From Candidatus Taylorbacteria bacterium RIFCSPHIGHO2_01_FULL_46_22b (GTDB taxonomy: Bacteria > Patescibacteriota > Minisyncoccia > Phycocordibacterales > DSPV01): a DNA stretch of 59,299 nucleotides. The notes under the pieces are model-generated. The model was given only the letters and a program-made list of their open reading frames with translations. It was not told where the DNA came from and made no database searches. How positions within the stretch are numbered: position 1 is the first letter of the stretch; each line of letters begins with the position of its first letter. A program made the position numbers and the translations under genes. The DNA is taken from NCBI GenBank assembly GCA_001820875.1, contig MHRF01000007.1:1-59299 (forward strand). Direction: 5' to 3'. Below, one piece after another: positions 49,986 through 56,504 of the stretch.

Positions 49986-50330
49986 TTACTTGACTGAAGC
50001 GACAATGCGCTTGAATGATTCAGGCTTATTTTCGGCAAGCGTTGCGAGAATTTTCCGGTCCACCAAGATGCCTTTTTTCTTAAGTGCTCCTATAAAGGTG
50101 TTGTAAGAAAAATTAGAGGAGGCGAGTGCCGCATTGATGCGGACATTCCACAGGCGGCGATACGAACCTTTCTTGTCGCGTCGGTGTGCAAATGCCGAGC
50201 TTCCCGCATGAACAATGGCTTCATACGCCTGTCGCTCTTTTTTTGAACGTCCATGGCGATAGCCTTTCACTCGTCGCAAAACATTGCGGCGGGTTTTTAA
50301 TGCATTTACTCCTTTTTTTACTCTAGTCAT
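49986..50330 (-). CDS. rplT: Ribosomal protein bL20
   Basis: Assembly protein of the large subunit; 114 residues. Recognised by VLRRVKGYRHGRSKKERQAYEAIVHAGSSAFAHRRDKKGSYRRLWNVRINAALAS and IGALKKKGILVDRKILATLAENKPESF. Third gene of infC-rpmI-rplT. In other bacteria L20 represses this operon by binding the leader mRNA; a long structured RNA lies upstream of infC here. Confidence 0.96.
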   Translation of the reverse strand: MTRVKKGVNALKTRRNVLRRVKGYRHGRSKKERQAYEAIVHAGSSAFAHRRDKKGSYRRLWNVRINAALASSNFSYNTFIGALKKKGILVDRKILATLAENKPESFKRIVASVK

Positions 50331-50363
50331 GAAAAATAATTACCGATTGATTGTGTAACTTTA

Positions 50364-50546
50364 TTAAGTGGTGATGAAGCGACTTGATGATTTCTGTGTG
50401 ATGACGAAACTTGTCATGCGTTTCTTGGCAAGCTGGTGTCGGCGTCCTTCTTTTGCATTGAAATGGTTATGACCTTTCGCGCGCATTTTTATTTTGCCGT
50501 TTTTGGTCACGCGCAAGCGTTTCATAAATGTTTTGTTTGTTTTCAT
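50364..50546 (-). CDS. rpmI: Ribosomal protein bL35
   Basis: 60-residue large-subunit protein: MKTNKTFMKRLRVTKNGKIKMRAKGHNHFNAKEGRRHQLAKK, with the usual basic composition. It is located between infC and rplT. A heptamer repeat lies in the infC-rpmI gap, about 40 nt upstream of its start. Confidence 0.93.
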   Translation of the reverse strand: MKTNKTFMKRLRVTKNGKIKMRAKGHNHFNAKEGRRHQLAKKRMTSFVITQKSSSRFITT

Positions 50547-50586
50547 CGCTGTTGTATTACGTGTTTCTACTGTCTTTCTTGTCTAA

Positions 50587-50614
50587 ATTCATTATTCTTC
50601 ATTCTATATTCCAT
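50587..50614. repeat. Heptamer repeat ATTCNNN in the infC-rpmI gap
   Basis: ATTC recurs exactly every 7 nt at 50587, 50594, 50601 and 50608 (ATTCATT, ATTCTTC, ATTCTAT, ATTCCAT), then a degenerate CTTC at 50615. It lies between the infC stop (50628) and the rpmI start (50546). Confidence 0.85.
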
Positions 50615-50627
50615 CTTCCTATTCAAT

Positions 50628-51137
50628 TTACACTTTCTCTATAACCAAACTCAACCCCTTCGGGCTCTTTTGAGCGGGTTCCGCAATCTTGTGGCTCTCG
50701 GGAATAAGCTTGAGGATTCGTTCCAAACGTTCTTTGAGGAACTTCTGGTCCATATATTTTGCTCGTCCTCGCAAGAACAAATCAACTTTGATTCGATGTC
50801 CTTCCTTGAGCCACTCTCCCGCTTTCTTTGCTTTAAGAGTCAAATCGTGCTCTCCGGTGCCGATAGTCAGCTGGATGGCCTTGGTTTCTACGTTGTGAAT
50901 CTTGGATTTTGCCTCCTTTTGCTTTTTGTTTTCCGAATACTGGAATTTACCATAATCCATGATTTTTGCAACCGGTGGGTCTGCAAAAGGGGAAATTTCA
51001 ATCAAATCAAGCTCTGCAGCCTGTGCGCGGAGAAGTGCTTCGGCAAGGGTAAGTACCCCAAAATTTTCTCCTTCTTCACCTACCACCCGTAGAGAGGGTG
51101 CGGTGATCGCTTTATTGATTCTATTTTTCGGCTGCAC
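50628..51137 (-). CDS. infC: Translation initiation factor IF-3
   Basis: 169 residues from GTG 51137. N-domain RINKAITAPSLRVVGEEGENFGVLTLAEAL, linker KIMDYGKFQYSENKKQKEAK, C-domain IQLTIGTGEHDLTLKAKKAGEWLKEGHRIKVDLFLRGR. IF-3 genes often use rare starts. Upstream, an ATG at 51168 opens a 15-codon frame that overlaps the first infC codons in another frame; a one-base change in an A5 run would fuse it to infC. First gene of infC-rpmI-rplT. Confidence 0.94.
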   Translation of the reverse strand: MQPKNRINKAITAPSLRVVGEEGENFGVLTLAEALLRAQAAELDLIEISPFADPPVAKIMDYGKFQYSENKKQKEAKSKIHNVETKAIQLTIGTGEHDLTLKAKKAGEWLKEGHRIKVDLFLRGRAKYMDQKFLKERLERILKLIPESHKIAEPAQKSPKGLSLVIEKV

Positions 51138-51168
51138 TCGGTGTGTGATTAAGAAGGGTTTTAGACAT
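51121..51168 (-). CDS. Possible leader ORF overlapping the infC start
   Basis: ATG at 51168 follows a -10 (TATGAT, 51176-51181) by 7 nt, so it is placed like a leaderless start. It encodes MSKTLLNHTPSAAEK and stops at TAG, 16 nt inside infC in the -1 relative frame. It could be a regulatory leader peptide, the true infC N-terminus reached by a +1 frameshift at the AAA-TAG, or an artefact of a sequencing indel. Confidence 0.4.
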   Translation of the reverse strand: MSKTLLNHTPSAAEK

Positions 51169-51175
51169 CCTTTAT

Positions 51176-51181
51176 ATCATA
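51176..51181 (-). promoter_or_regulatory. -10 before the infC leader ORF
   Basis: TATGAT on the minus strand, 7 nt before the ATG at 51168. No clear -35. Confidence 0.5.
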
Positions 51182-51211
51182 TATTCGTGATAATACAAGG
51201 GCTTTTAGGAC

Positions 51212-51555
51212 AAAAAGAAATGGCCCACAGTGCGCGTGGCGAGACAACGCACTGTGGGCCTACCATTTGCTCTTGGGCCCTGTGGGGTTGAGGTCGGCTC
51301 AACCCTAAAGGAAGTCGACCACAAGGCCGCGCACACAATTGAAGAGGAGCGAAAAACCTCTCCTTCTTTGTACGCGTACTACGCTCGGGCCTACATACGG
51401 GTTGGGATCCCTCTTCCACTCGGAAGCAGTTGTCGGTCCCAACGTTCGGAGGCAATCTCAAGCCCCGTACCGTTTTTCTGGCGTCTCTGATTTCTCGGAG
51501 AATTTATCCAAGAGCGCAGACCCCGCCAGCGGGTTCGAGAAATACATTGAAAGCC
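51212..51555 (-). ncRNA. Structured RNA or infC-operon leader with terminator
   Basis: A minus-strand transcript is bounded by a promoter (51562-51590) and a strong terminator: GGCCCACAGTGCG / CGCACTGTGGGCC (13 bp) followed by ATTTCTTTTTG. Within it are hairpins GGGTTGAG/CTCAACCC (51285-51305), GTTGGGA/TCCCAAC (51401-51443), ACCCG/CGGGGT, and TCTG-CG-CTCT/AGAG-CG-CAGA. A palindrome GGGCCC (51275-51280) could pair with the terminator's first arm. It may be a stand-alone RNA or the attenuator of infC-rpmI-rplT. No consensus of tmRNA, RNase P or SRP RNA is visible, and no reading frame in this 400-nt gap is convincing. Confidence 0.55.
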
Positions 51556-51561
51556 GCCCCC

Positions 51562-51590
51562 ATATTCCCTTTTAGGCACTACTCTGTCAA
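51562..51590 (-). promoter_or_regulatory. Promoter of the structured RNA upstream of infC
   Basis: On the minus strand: TTGACA (51585-51590), 17-nt spacer, GAATAT (51562-51567). It lies just after the PAP2 gene stop. Confidence 0.65.
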
Positions 51591-51593
51591 GTT

Positions 51594-52202
51594 TTAGGCG
51601 ATACGAGGACGCAAGAGACCAAAGCAAATTAAAGTGACACCTGTTCCCAAGAGGAGCCCTCCTAGTATGTCTATGAACGAATGTGCGCCAAGTAGGAGTC
51701 TGCTGGTACCAACAAGGAGAGGTACGAGAATACAGATACTTGTGAAAATAATTTTTCGGGAGCCAGAGTATTTTGACAATGAGATCAGTAGGATTAATAC
51801 ACACAGGGAGGTTGCTGTTGCCGTGTGGCCACTCGGGTAAGAGAATCCAACGGTTTCAACCAAGAGAGATAATGGGCGGGGGATGTGAAAAAGAATTTTG
51901 AGGATGGGTATGGAAATTCCTACGATACCTATCGACAATATCCATGTCGCCAGATTGCGCCATTGCATGGTAAGCGCGAGTGCGATAATCGCCCAAAGCG
52001 AGATAATAATAGCCAACCATCCGCTCCCAAGTTGAGTGAAAACAATCGCCAATATTAAGAGTACTTGGCTAGAGGTTACAGAGAGAGACAGGTCGGTGGG
52101 GATAGGAGTCTTCAGTTCACCCAAAAGTACCCCTATGACGATCACGGCAAGTAGGGACAGTATTCCAGCAAGAATGGTTAGAGATGAAGTGCGACTTGGC
52201 AT
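51594..52202 (-). CDS. PAP2-type phosphatase, membrane-bound
   Basis: Lipid or undecaprenyl-type phosphate phosphatase of 202 residues with six membrane segments. The three active-site motifs are visible: KILFHIPRPLS (KxxxxxxRP), YPSGHTATATS (PSGH) and SRLLLGAHSFIDILGG (SRxxxxxHxxxD). The start is ATG 52202, placed 6 nt after a TATAAT; a 70-residue in-frame upstream extension would run through another gene and a terminator and is rejected. It may recycle undecaprenyl pyrophosphate for wall synthesis. Confidence 0.9.
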   Translation of the reverse strand: MPSRTSSLTILAGILSLLAVIVIGVLLGELKTPIPTDLSLSVTSSQVLLILAIVFTQLGSGWLAIIISLWAIIALALTMQWRNLATWILSIGIVGISIPILKILFHIPRPLSLLVETVGFSYPSGHTATATSLCVLILLISLSKYSGSRKIIFTSICILVPLLVGTSRLLLGAHSFIDILGGLLLGTGVTLICFGLLRPRIA

Positions 52203-52208
52203 GAGTGT

Positions 52209-52214
52209 ATTATA
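52209..52214 (-). promoter_or_regulatory. -10 of the PAP2 gene, leaderless
   Basis: TATAAT on the minus strand ends 6 nt before the PAP2 ATG; it overlaps the stop region of the upstream small gene. Confidence 0.75.
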
Positions 52215-52437
52215 GCGCCAAAAGGAAAGGGCTGCTCTGCGACTTTGTCGCAGAGCAGCCCGCTCTTCTTTTGCGTTTTCTCCTTCTCTTTTTTCTGCCA
52301 GACTTTTTCCCGTGATGGCTTTGGAAATCAGTGTCCTCCTCATCATGGCAGCTGCAACTACAGCGTTCACCGGCTCCATCGTTGGTTTTGTTGCAGAGAT
52401 AATGCTGCCCATTTTCGCACGCAGAAAATTTAGGCAT
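52210..52437 (-). CDS. Small Cys-rich protein with basic tail
   Basis: Not recognised. The 75-residue protein has a Cys cluster (CENGQHYLC, then CSCSCH at 26-31), probably binding zinc or another metal, and a strongly basic tail (SGRKKRRRKRKRR). The strong SD AGGAGG (52445-52450) 7 nt before the ATG makes it a real gene. Its last 17 codons overlap a terminator hairpin, so either the terminator is coding or translation ends at the hairpin. The Cys pattern resembles the small protein at 58942. Confidence 0.65.
   Translation of the reverse strand: MPKFSACENGQHYLCNKTNDGAGERCSCSCHDEEDTDFQSHHGKKSGRKKRRRKRKRRAGCSATKSQSSPFLLAL
52229..52261 (-). terminator. Terminator inside the 3' end of the small Cys-rich gene
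   Basis: A 15-bp perfect stem (GGGCTGCTCTGCGAC / GTCGCAGAGCAGCCC, 3-nt loop), followed on the minus strand by TTTCCTTTTGG. Confidence 0.85.
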
Positions 52438-52540
52438 TACGATTTCCTCCTTTCTGGGGTTCGCCCAACTGCATTCTAACTACTGGCTTCTTTTTGTCCA
52501 CTTAGAAAAAAATCAAGCTTTTCTTTATAGAAAATGAAAC

Positions 52541-52565
52541 CGCGCCCCGCCAAAGACGGGGCGCG
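52541..52565 (-). terminator. Terminator of the orphan at 52580
   Basis: CGCGCCCCG / CGGGGCGCG 9-bp stem, then GGTTTCATTTT on the minus strand. Confidence 0.88.
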
Positions 52566-52579
52566 CGCGATGAGGAGAG

Positions 52580-52804
52580 TTACACAGCAAGCCCGTGCTC
52601 CCTACTTCTTCGTTCCACCTCTCCGCAGTCGATGAGGTGTTGGACACAGAAGTTTCGCCCTTCTCTTGATTGTTCGGGGTTGGGATCAATCTTGAACTGT
52701 TCTCCCGTACCCCAGACATTGAGGGCGTCAAACGCCTGTGCGACGAGACGTGCATTGTGTGTCAGCAATCCAACTTTTGGTTTCGGTTGATCGGTGGTAT
52801 TCAT
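52580..52804 (-). CDS. Small orphan protein
   Basis: Not recognised. 74 residues, soluble, with two Cys (FCVQHLIDC) and a charged C-terminus. Supported by a strong terminator 15 nt downstream and balanced composition; no clear SD. It is one of the isolated single-gene units in this region. An overlapping frame at 52525-52755 is not supported because it crosses the terminator. Confidence 0.55.
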   Translation of the reverse strand: MNTTDQPKPKVGLLTHNARLVAQAFDALNVWGTGEQFKIDPNPEQSREGRNFCVQHLIDCGEVERRSREHGLAV

Positions 52805-52917
52805 GATCGGTAGGGGGTTGCACCTAACGTCGATTTTATACCTCCGCTTTACAAGCGCAAGTAACGGAAGTGCATAAGTTTTCTAGCGAATCTACCGAAA
52901 CTATTTCTGATATATAG

Positions 52918-52923
52918 TATGAT
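52918..52923 (+). promoter_or_regulatory. -10 of the second HIT gene, leaderless
   Basis: TATGAT ends 6 nt before the ATG at 52930. Confidence 0.65.
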
Positions 52924-52929
52924 GTAGAT

Positions 52930-53358
52930 ATGTTGTACCAAGATTTTCTCAAAGAAATGAAAGTGTGCCCGTTCTGTGCGGGCAAAGATCGTATTATTGC
53001 TGAGACAGATCGTGCGTTTTTGACCTATGCACTCGCACCGTATTACCAACATCATTTATTGGTAATCCCCAAACGCCACGTGCATTCAAGAGATGAACTT
53101 ACCGCAGAGGAGAAAGCTGATATTGACGCGCTTCAGTTGCAAGGTCTTAAGGCACTCAAAAATCTTGGACACGAAAACGTCACTTTTTTAGAACGCGATG
53201 GGAATACAAAGAATAAATCAGTTGAACATATGCACTTTCACCTTATCCCCGAGATTTTGATTGGAGATCTAGATCATGTCGGAGAGCCGCGGAAAGTGTT
53301 AACTCAAATTCAAATAGATGAGACTGTTGCCGAGGTATCAAGAGCGCTAGGGAAGTAA
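52930..53358 (+). CDS. HIT family protein with zinc-type N-terminus
   Basis: A 142-residue histidine-triad hydrolase, distinct from the copy at 10325. The triad is complete: HMHFHLIPE (HxHxH). An N-terminal CPFC pair suggests a structural zinc, and HHLLVIPKRHVHS is the family's second motif. It likely acts on dinucleotide polyphosphates or AMP-linked substrates. It stands alone. Confidence 0.9.
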   Translation: MLYQDFLKEMKVCPFCAGKDRIIAETDRAFLTYALAPYYQHHLLVIPKRHVHSRDELTAEEKADIDALQLQGLKALKNLGHENVTFLERDGNTKNKSVEHMHFHLIPEILIGDLDHVGEPRKVLTQIQIDETVAEVSRALGK

Positions 53359-53442
53359 GAAGTCGTTACCACCACCATCAGATTTTTCTTAGAAAGGGTT
53401 TTTCGGGCTGTGTAAAGTGTCTCCAAAGAACTCGGTAATTTG

Positions 53443-53574
53443 TTACAACAGAGATTTCACTATAAATACAACGAGAGCAATAACGAGGAGCGTGTGAATT
53501 AAGTTTCCTCCTACTTTGAAGCTAAATCCCAAAACCCAGAGGATGAGCAAAACAATAATAATTGTATAAAACAT
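53443..53574 (-). CDS. lmo0937-family small membrane protein
   Basis: A 43-residue protein with two hydrophobic helices separated by a short GF.FKVGG turn (FYTIIIVLLILWVLGFSFKV then GNLIHTLLVIALVVFIV). This matches the lmo0937 family of stress-related membrane peptides. The ATG lies 4 nt after the stop codon of the sigma factor gene, so it is the second gene of a sigma-factor operon. The terminator beyond it is not obvious. Confidence 0.8.
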   Translation of the reverse strand: MFYTIIIVLLILWVLGFSFKVGGNLIHTLLVIALVVFIVKSLL

Positions 53575-53578
53575 GTTT

Positions 53579-54118
53579 TTAGTAAGTGAATTTGTAGAGG
53601 AGTTTAAGCTTTTCAAGTCCTCGATGTGCCTGTACTGCTATCGTGTTGCGGGATTTTCCCGTAATCAGAGACATTTCCTTTAAGGAGAGATCCTGCACAT
53701 AGCGCATGCGCATTACTTTCTGGTATGCGAGCGGGAGTCTTGCAATCAAAAGGAATGCTGCCTTCCCGTCCAATACGTTTAACAGGGTCTCTGATTCGTC
53801 CGGCGCATGTGGATCAAACCCTTCTTCAAGAAGTGAATCAAGTGACGTAGTCTTTCGTTTTCTGTATTCATCCACAATGAGGTGGTTGAGTATGTGAAAG
53901 AGAAAAGCTCTCATCATCTCGATCTTTCCGCCTCTCACCAGATATTTCCACGTTTTCATAAAAGTTTCTTGCACCAAGTCTTGCCCGCGTTCGTGATCAC
54001 GCATTTTGAAAAACGCATGTGCATTAAGCCCTCGCTCAAAATTGTAGTGAGCGAGAGTCAATTGAGATTTTCTCTCGGTATCTTGTGCGTAAGTCATCAT
54101 ATATTGAGCCGTTCCCAT
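53579..54118 (-). CDS. ECF-type RNA polymerase sigma factor, copy 1
   Basis: A 179-residue extracytoplasmic-function sigma factor. Region 2: HAFFKMRDHERGQDLVQETFMKTWKYLVRGGK followed by FHILNHLIVDEYRKRK. Region 4: LPLAYQKVMRMRYVQDLSLKEMSLITGKSRNTIAVQAHRGLEKLK (helix-turn-helix). No separate anti-sigma gene is visible. A paralog at 55798 shares most of regions 2 and 4. Two TATTACAG boxes lie just upstream of its start. It is co-transcribed with the lmo0937-like gene. Confidence 0.9.
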   Translation of the reverse strand: MGTAQYMMTYAQDTERKSQLTLAHYNFERGLNAHAFFKMRDHERGQDLVQETFMKTWKYLVRGGKIEMMRAFLFHILNHLIVDEYRKRKTTSLDSLLEEGFDPHAPDESETLLNVLDGKAAFLLIARLPLAYQKVMRMRYVQDLSLKEMSLITGKSRNTIAVQAHRGLEKLKLLYKFTY

Positions 54119-54126
54119 TCGAGTTT

Positions 54127-54230
54127 TATTACAGGGGTATTACAGAGAGGTGTCCCTCATAGGAAAATAGCCTTATCCTTACACCTTTAATACATGCCGT
54201 ACCCGTTTCTTCATTGCACTGGTATTACAG
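54127..54230. promoter_or_regulatory. TATTACAG boxes upstream of ECF sigma copy 1
   Basis: TATTACAG occurs at 54127-54134, 54138-54145 (11 bp apart) and 54223-54230. Two copies are immediately upstream of the sigma start and the third lies in the divergent intergenic region toward the PAS gene. Confidence 0.5.
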
Positions 54231-54324
54231 TTGGATTGCCAAGGAATGAGTTGTTTTCGTACTATCATATGACACTCCCGAATCTCTTTTGTGAGCTGTA
54301 ACAATCTAGGCTATTTAACGGCTT

Positions 54325-54915
54325 ATGGGTATGGAAAAAACCAATGTAGGCGAGGGGGGAGTTATCAAACCGATGGGGTCTGATTTTGTGAAGCGTGTGT
54401 GGGAAGAAAGCTGGACGTATATAAAGACAGTCGTAGATATCGTACGCGAACCAGTTTTGATTCTCGACAAAGATTTTCGAGTAATGGCGGCCAATGAGTC
54501 TTTCTATAGGACATTTCAGGTTGAACAGAAGGATACCGAGAAGCAGATTGTGTATAAACTTGGAAATGGGCAGTGGGACATTCCAGCGCTTCGAAAACTA
54601 CTTGAAAATATCCTGCCTAAAAATACCTTTTTCAAGGGGTTTGAGGTAACGCATGAATTTCCAGTCATCGGGCGCAAGGTTATGATTTTAAATGCACGTC
54701 AAATCCATCATTTTAAAGAAGGCGCATCCTCGGAGCATTTCCCCCCCATTATTTTGCTTGCTATGGAAGATGTGACGGACATGATGGTGGTTGCCGAGAC
54801 ATTGGCGAGTCATGCAAAACAGATTGAAAAGAGACTAACCGAACAAACAAAGAAGCTCGAGCTTCATATTGGAAAACTTGAGAAGGAGATTACTGAATTG
54901 AAGCAAAAAGCGTAA
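54325..54915 (+). CDS. PAS-domain signalling protein with coiled-coil tail
   Basis: A 196-residue cytoplasmic protein. The PAS domain spans about 35-155 (EPVLILDKDFRVMAANESFYRTFQV; PIILLAMEDVTDMM). The last 40 residues form a coiled coil (KRLTEQTKKLELHIGKLEKEITELKQK). No kinase or output domain follows, so it likely acts on a partner; the divergent ECF sigma gene is an attractive candidate. An ATG at 54331 is an alternative start. Confidence 0.8.
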   Translation: MGMEKTNVGEGGVIKPMGSDFVKRVWEESWTYIKTVVDIVREPVLILDKDFRVMAANESFYRTFQVEQKDTEKQIVYKLGNGQWDIPALRKLLENILPKNTFFKGFEVTHEFPVIGRKVMILNARQIHHFKEGASSEHFPPIILLAMEDVTDMMVVAETLASHAKQIEKRLTEQTKKLELHIGKLEKEITELKQKA

Positions 54916-55028
54916 TTTTGATCGATTGTAATGCTTAGAACCTTCAGACGGCTTCACAGGTGACAGTATACATACGGGGGTCGACTATATAAGTCTCTAG
55001 TTACTCAATACATTAAACAAAATATATT

Positions 55029-55700
55029 ATGAATAAAACAGCATATTTCTCGGTATCAGTACGTCAATTTCTTTTTGGCGTAGGAATCATCGCAGCGGCA
55101 CTGTTGGTTATGGGCGTGCCATCTTCTGCACAAGCTGCAACACTTAATCGTCAGTTAGAAATCGGAATGAGCGGATCCGATGTGACTGCGCTCCAAACCT
55201 TCCTTGCGCAGGACAATACAATCTATCCTCAAGGTTTGGTGACCGGATACTTCGGTCCCCTTACTCAATCAGCAGTCTCCAACTTCCAGAGCCGAAATGG
55301 CATAGATACTGTCGGCCGTGTTGGACCCATCACGCTTGCCGCTCTCAACATCCAGATGGATAACGGCAGTGTAGGTTTCGACAAGAGCGCACCCATGATA
55401 GGTCCCTTGAATGTGAACTTCACGAATACGACTGTTGCAATTAATTGGACTACGAATGAAAATGCATCTGCGATTCTCTACTACAGCACGTCTCCGCTTT
55501 CTATGAGTGAGGCAGGACCGAATACGGGAGTTACGATTTCCGGTTCAAGTCTACTCGTTCATACCGATCTTCGCTCATCACACTCTGCTAGCCTGACTGG
55601 ATTACAACCAAACACGACGTATTTCTACGTGGTGTATGTCAGAGATGGCGCAGGTAATGAAAGTATCACGTGGCCGTCAACTTTCCGAACTAATCAGTAG
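55029..55700 (+). CDS. Secreted peptidoglycan-binding protein with fibronectin-III-like domain
   Basis: A 223-residue exported protein: signal peptide ending SSAQA|A (residue ~36), then a PG_binding_1 domain (LQIGMSGSDVTALQTFL-type with VTGYFGPLTQSAVSNFQSRNG, about 40-110), then a fibronectin type III-like domain (about 125-222; NFTNTTVAINWTTNE, LQPNTTYFYVVYVRD). It is probably bound to the cell wall and could link surface components. It lies between the two ECF sigma genes and has its own terminator. Confidence 0.88.
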   Translation: MNKTAYFSVSVRQFLFGVGIIAAALLVMGVPSSAQAATLNRQLEIGMSGSDVTALQTFLAQDNTIYPQGLVTGYFGPLTQSAVSNFQSRNGIDTVGRVGPITLAALNIQMDNGSVGFDKSAPMIGPLNVNFTNTTVAINWTTNENASAILYYSTSPLSMSEAGPNTGVTISGSSLLVHTDLRSSHSASLTGLQPNTTYFYVVYVRDGAGNESITWPSTFRTNQ

Positions 55701-55724
55701 ATGAGGATGCTCGAAAGAGCCGGA

Positions 55725-55758
55725 AAAAATCACCCTGCCAGACGGCAGGGTGATTTTT
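55725..55758. terminator. Terminator after the peptidoglycan-binding gene
   Basis: AAAAATCACCCTGCC-AGAC-GGCAGGGTGATTTTT, 15-bp perfect stem. Confidence 0.93.
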
Positions 55759-55797
55759 GGTGCTCAAGATGTAAACAGGGGACGAGTCAAACAATGA

Positions 55798-56334
55798 TCA
55801 CTGGGGTGTGGATGTGGTAAATTGCGTACGAGTGTATAAGAGTTTCAATTTCTCAAGCCCCCGATGCAACTGTACGGCAATAGAATTTTTTGACTGTCCG
55901 GTGATGAGAGACATCTCTTGGAGCGAGAGGCCTTGCACATATCTCATATGAGTCACTTTTTTATAGTTGGGAGGCAAAAGCTCAATTAACAAAAATGCTG
56001 CTTGCCCATCCAACACATTAAAGAGACGTTCAGAATTATCAACCCATGGTTCGAAACCTTCTTCGAGGAGTACCTCCAGAGAGGATACCTTTCGTTTCCG
56101 ATACTCATCAATGATCAAATGATTAAGCACATGAAACAGGAATGCTTTCATGGTGTCTATCCTTCCTCCTCTGACTAGGTAATGCCACGTCTTTATAAAA
56201 GTATCTTGTACTAAGTCTTGGCTGGTTAATTGATCACGCACCTTGAAAAATGCGTGAGCACCAAGCTCTCTTCTGTAATCGTTATATGCTGCGGTGAGTA
56301 TTAAGTTTGATTCGAGTACTTGGTAAGGTGGCAT
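55798..56334 (-). CDS. ECF-type RNA polymerase sigma factor, copy 2
   Basis: A 178-residue paralog of the sigma factor at 53579. Region 2 (HAFFKVRDQLTSQDLVQDTFIKTWHYLVRGGR) and region 4 (SLQEMSLITGQSKNSIAVQLHRGLEKLKLLY) match almost throughout; the N-terminus differs and so may the regulatory input. It has a clear housekeeping promoter. The two copies face the same way and bracket the PAS and peptidoglycan-binding genes. Confidence 0.9.
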   Translation of the reverse strand: MPPYQVLESNLILTAAYNDYRRELGAHAFFKVRDQLTSQDLVQDTFIKTWHYLVRGGRIDTMKAFLFHVLNHLIIDEYRKRKVSSLEVLLEEGFEPWVDNSERLFNVLDGQAAFLLIELLPPNYKKVTHMRYVQGLSLQEMSLITGQSKNSIAVQLHRGLEKLKLLYTRTQFTTSTPQ

Positions 56335-56367
56335 ACAATTTTAATGTAAATTTAATATGAGATATTG

Positions 56368-56396
56368 ATAATATTGTGATATATAGCTAATGTCAA
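56368..56396 (-). promoter_or_regulatory. Promoter of ECF sigma copy 2
   Basis: On the minus strand TTGACA (56391-56396), 17-nt spacer, TATTAT (56368-56373). Confidence 0.8.
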
Positions 56397-56438
56397 TCCT
56401 GTATAAGTGTTTAGTGAGTGAATAAGGTGTGTGTAACG

Positions 56439-56493
56439 TTAATATAACCTTAATAACAAGACTATTGTGAATTTTAATAATAGGTGCTATAAG
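56439..56493 (+). promoter_or_regulatory. Promoter and direct repeats of the two-component operon
   Basis: Extended -10 TGCTATAAG (hexamer 56488-56493) lies 11 nt before the response-regulator ATG. Upstream, TTAAT repeats at 56439 and 56450 (11 bp apart) and again at 56474. OmpR-family regulators bind such 11-bp direct repeats, so autoregulation is possible. Confidence 0.6.
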
Positions 56494-56504
56494 TAAGTAA
56501 CCAT

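Noticed and set aside
50436-51092. 218-residue frame on the plus strand
   Set aside because: It lies opposite infC and rpmI, both clearly recognised on the minus strand.
51315-51328. Seventh copy of the ACCACAAG repeat
   Set aside because: Only a match of about 12 nt, with no stem and no TAGGTCGC partner; probably chance.
51212-51555. tmRNA, RNase P RNA or SRP RNA
   Set aside because: No tag-peptide frame or tRNA-like ends, no GAGGAAAGUCC-type conserved region, and no GGAA-capped SRP helix 8.
51391-51804. 137-residue minus-strand frame
   Set aside because: It overlaps the PAP2 gene in another frame and has an unprotein-like composition.
52203-52412. 70-codon N-terminal extension of the PAP2 protein
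   Set aside because: It overlaps a gene with its own SD and passes through a terminator; the leaderless promoter fixes the later start.
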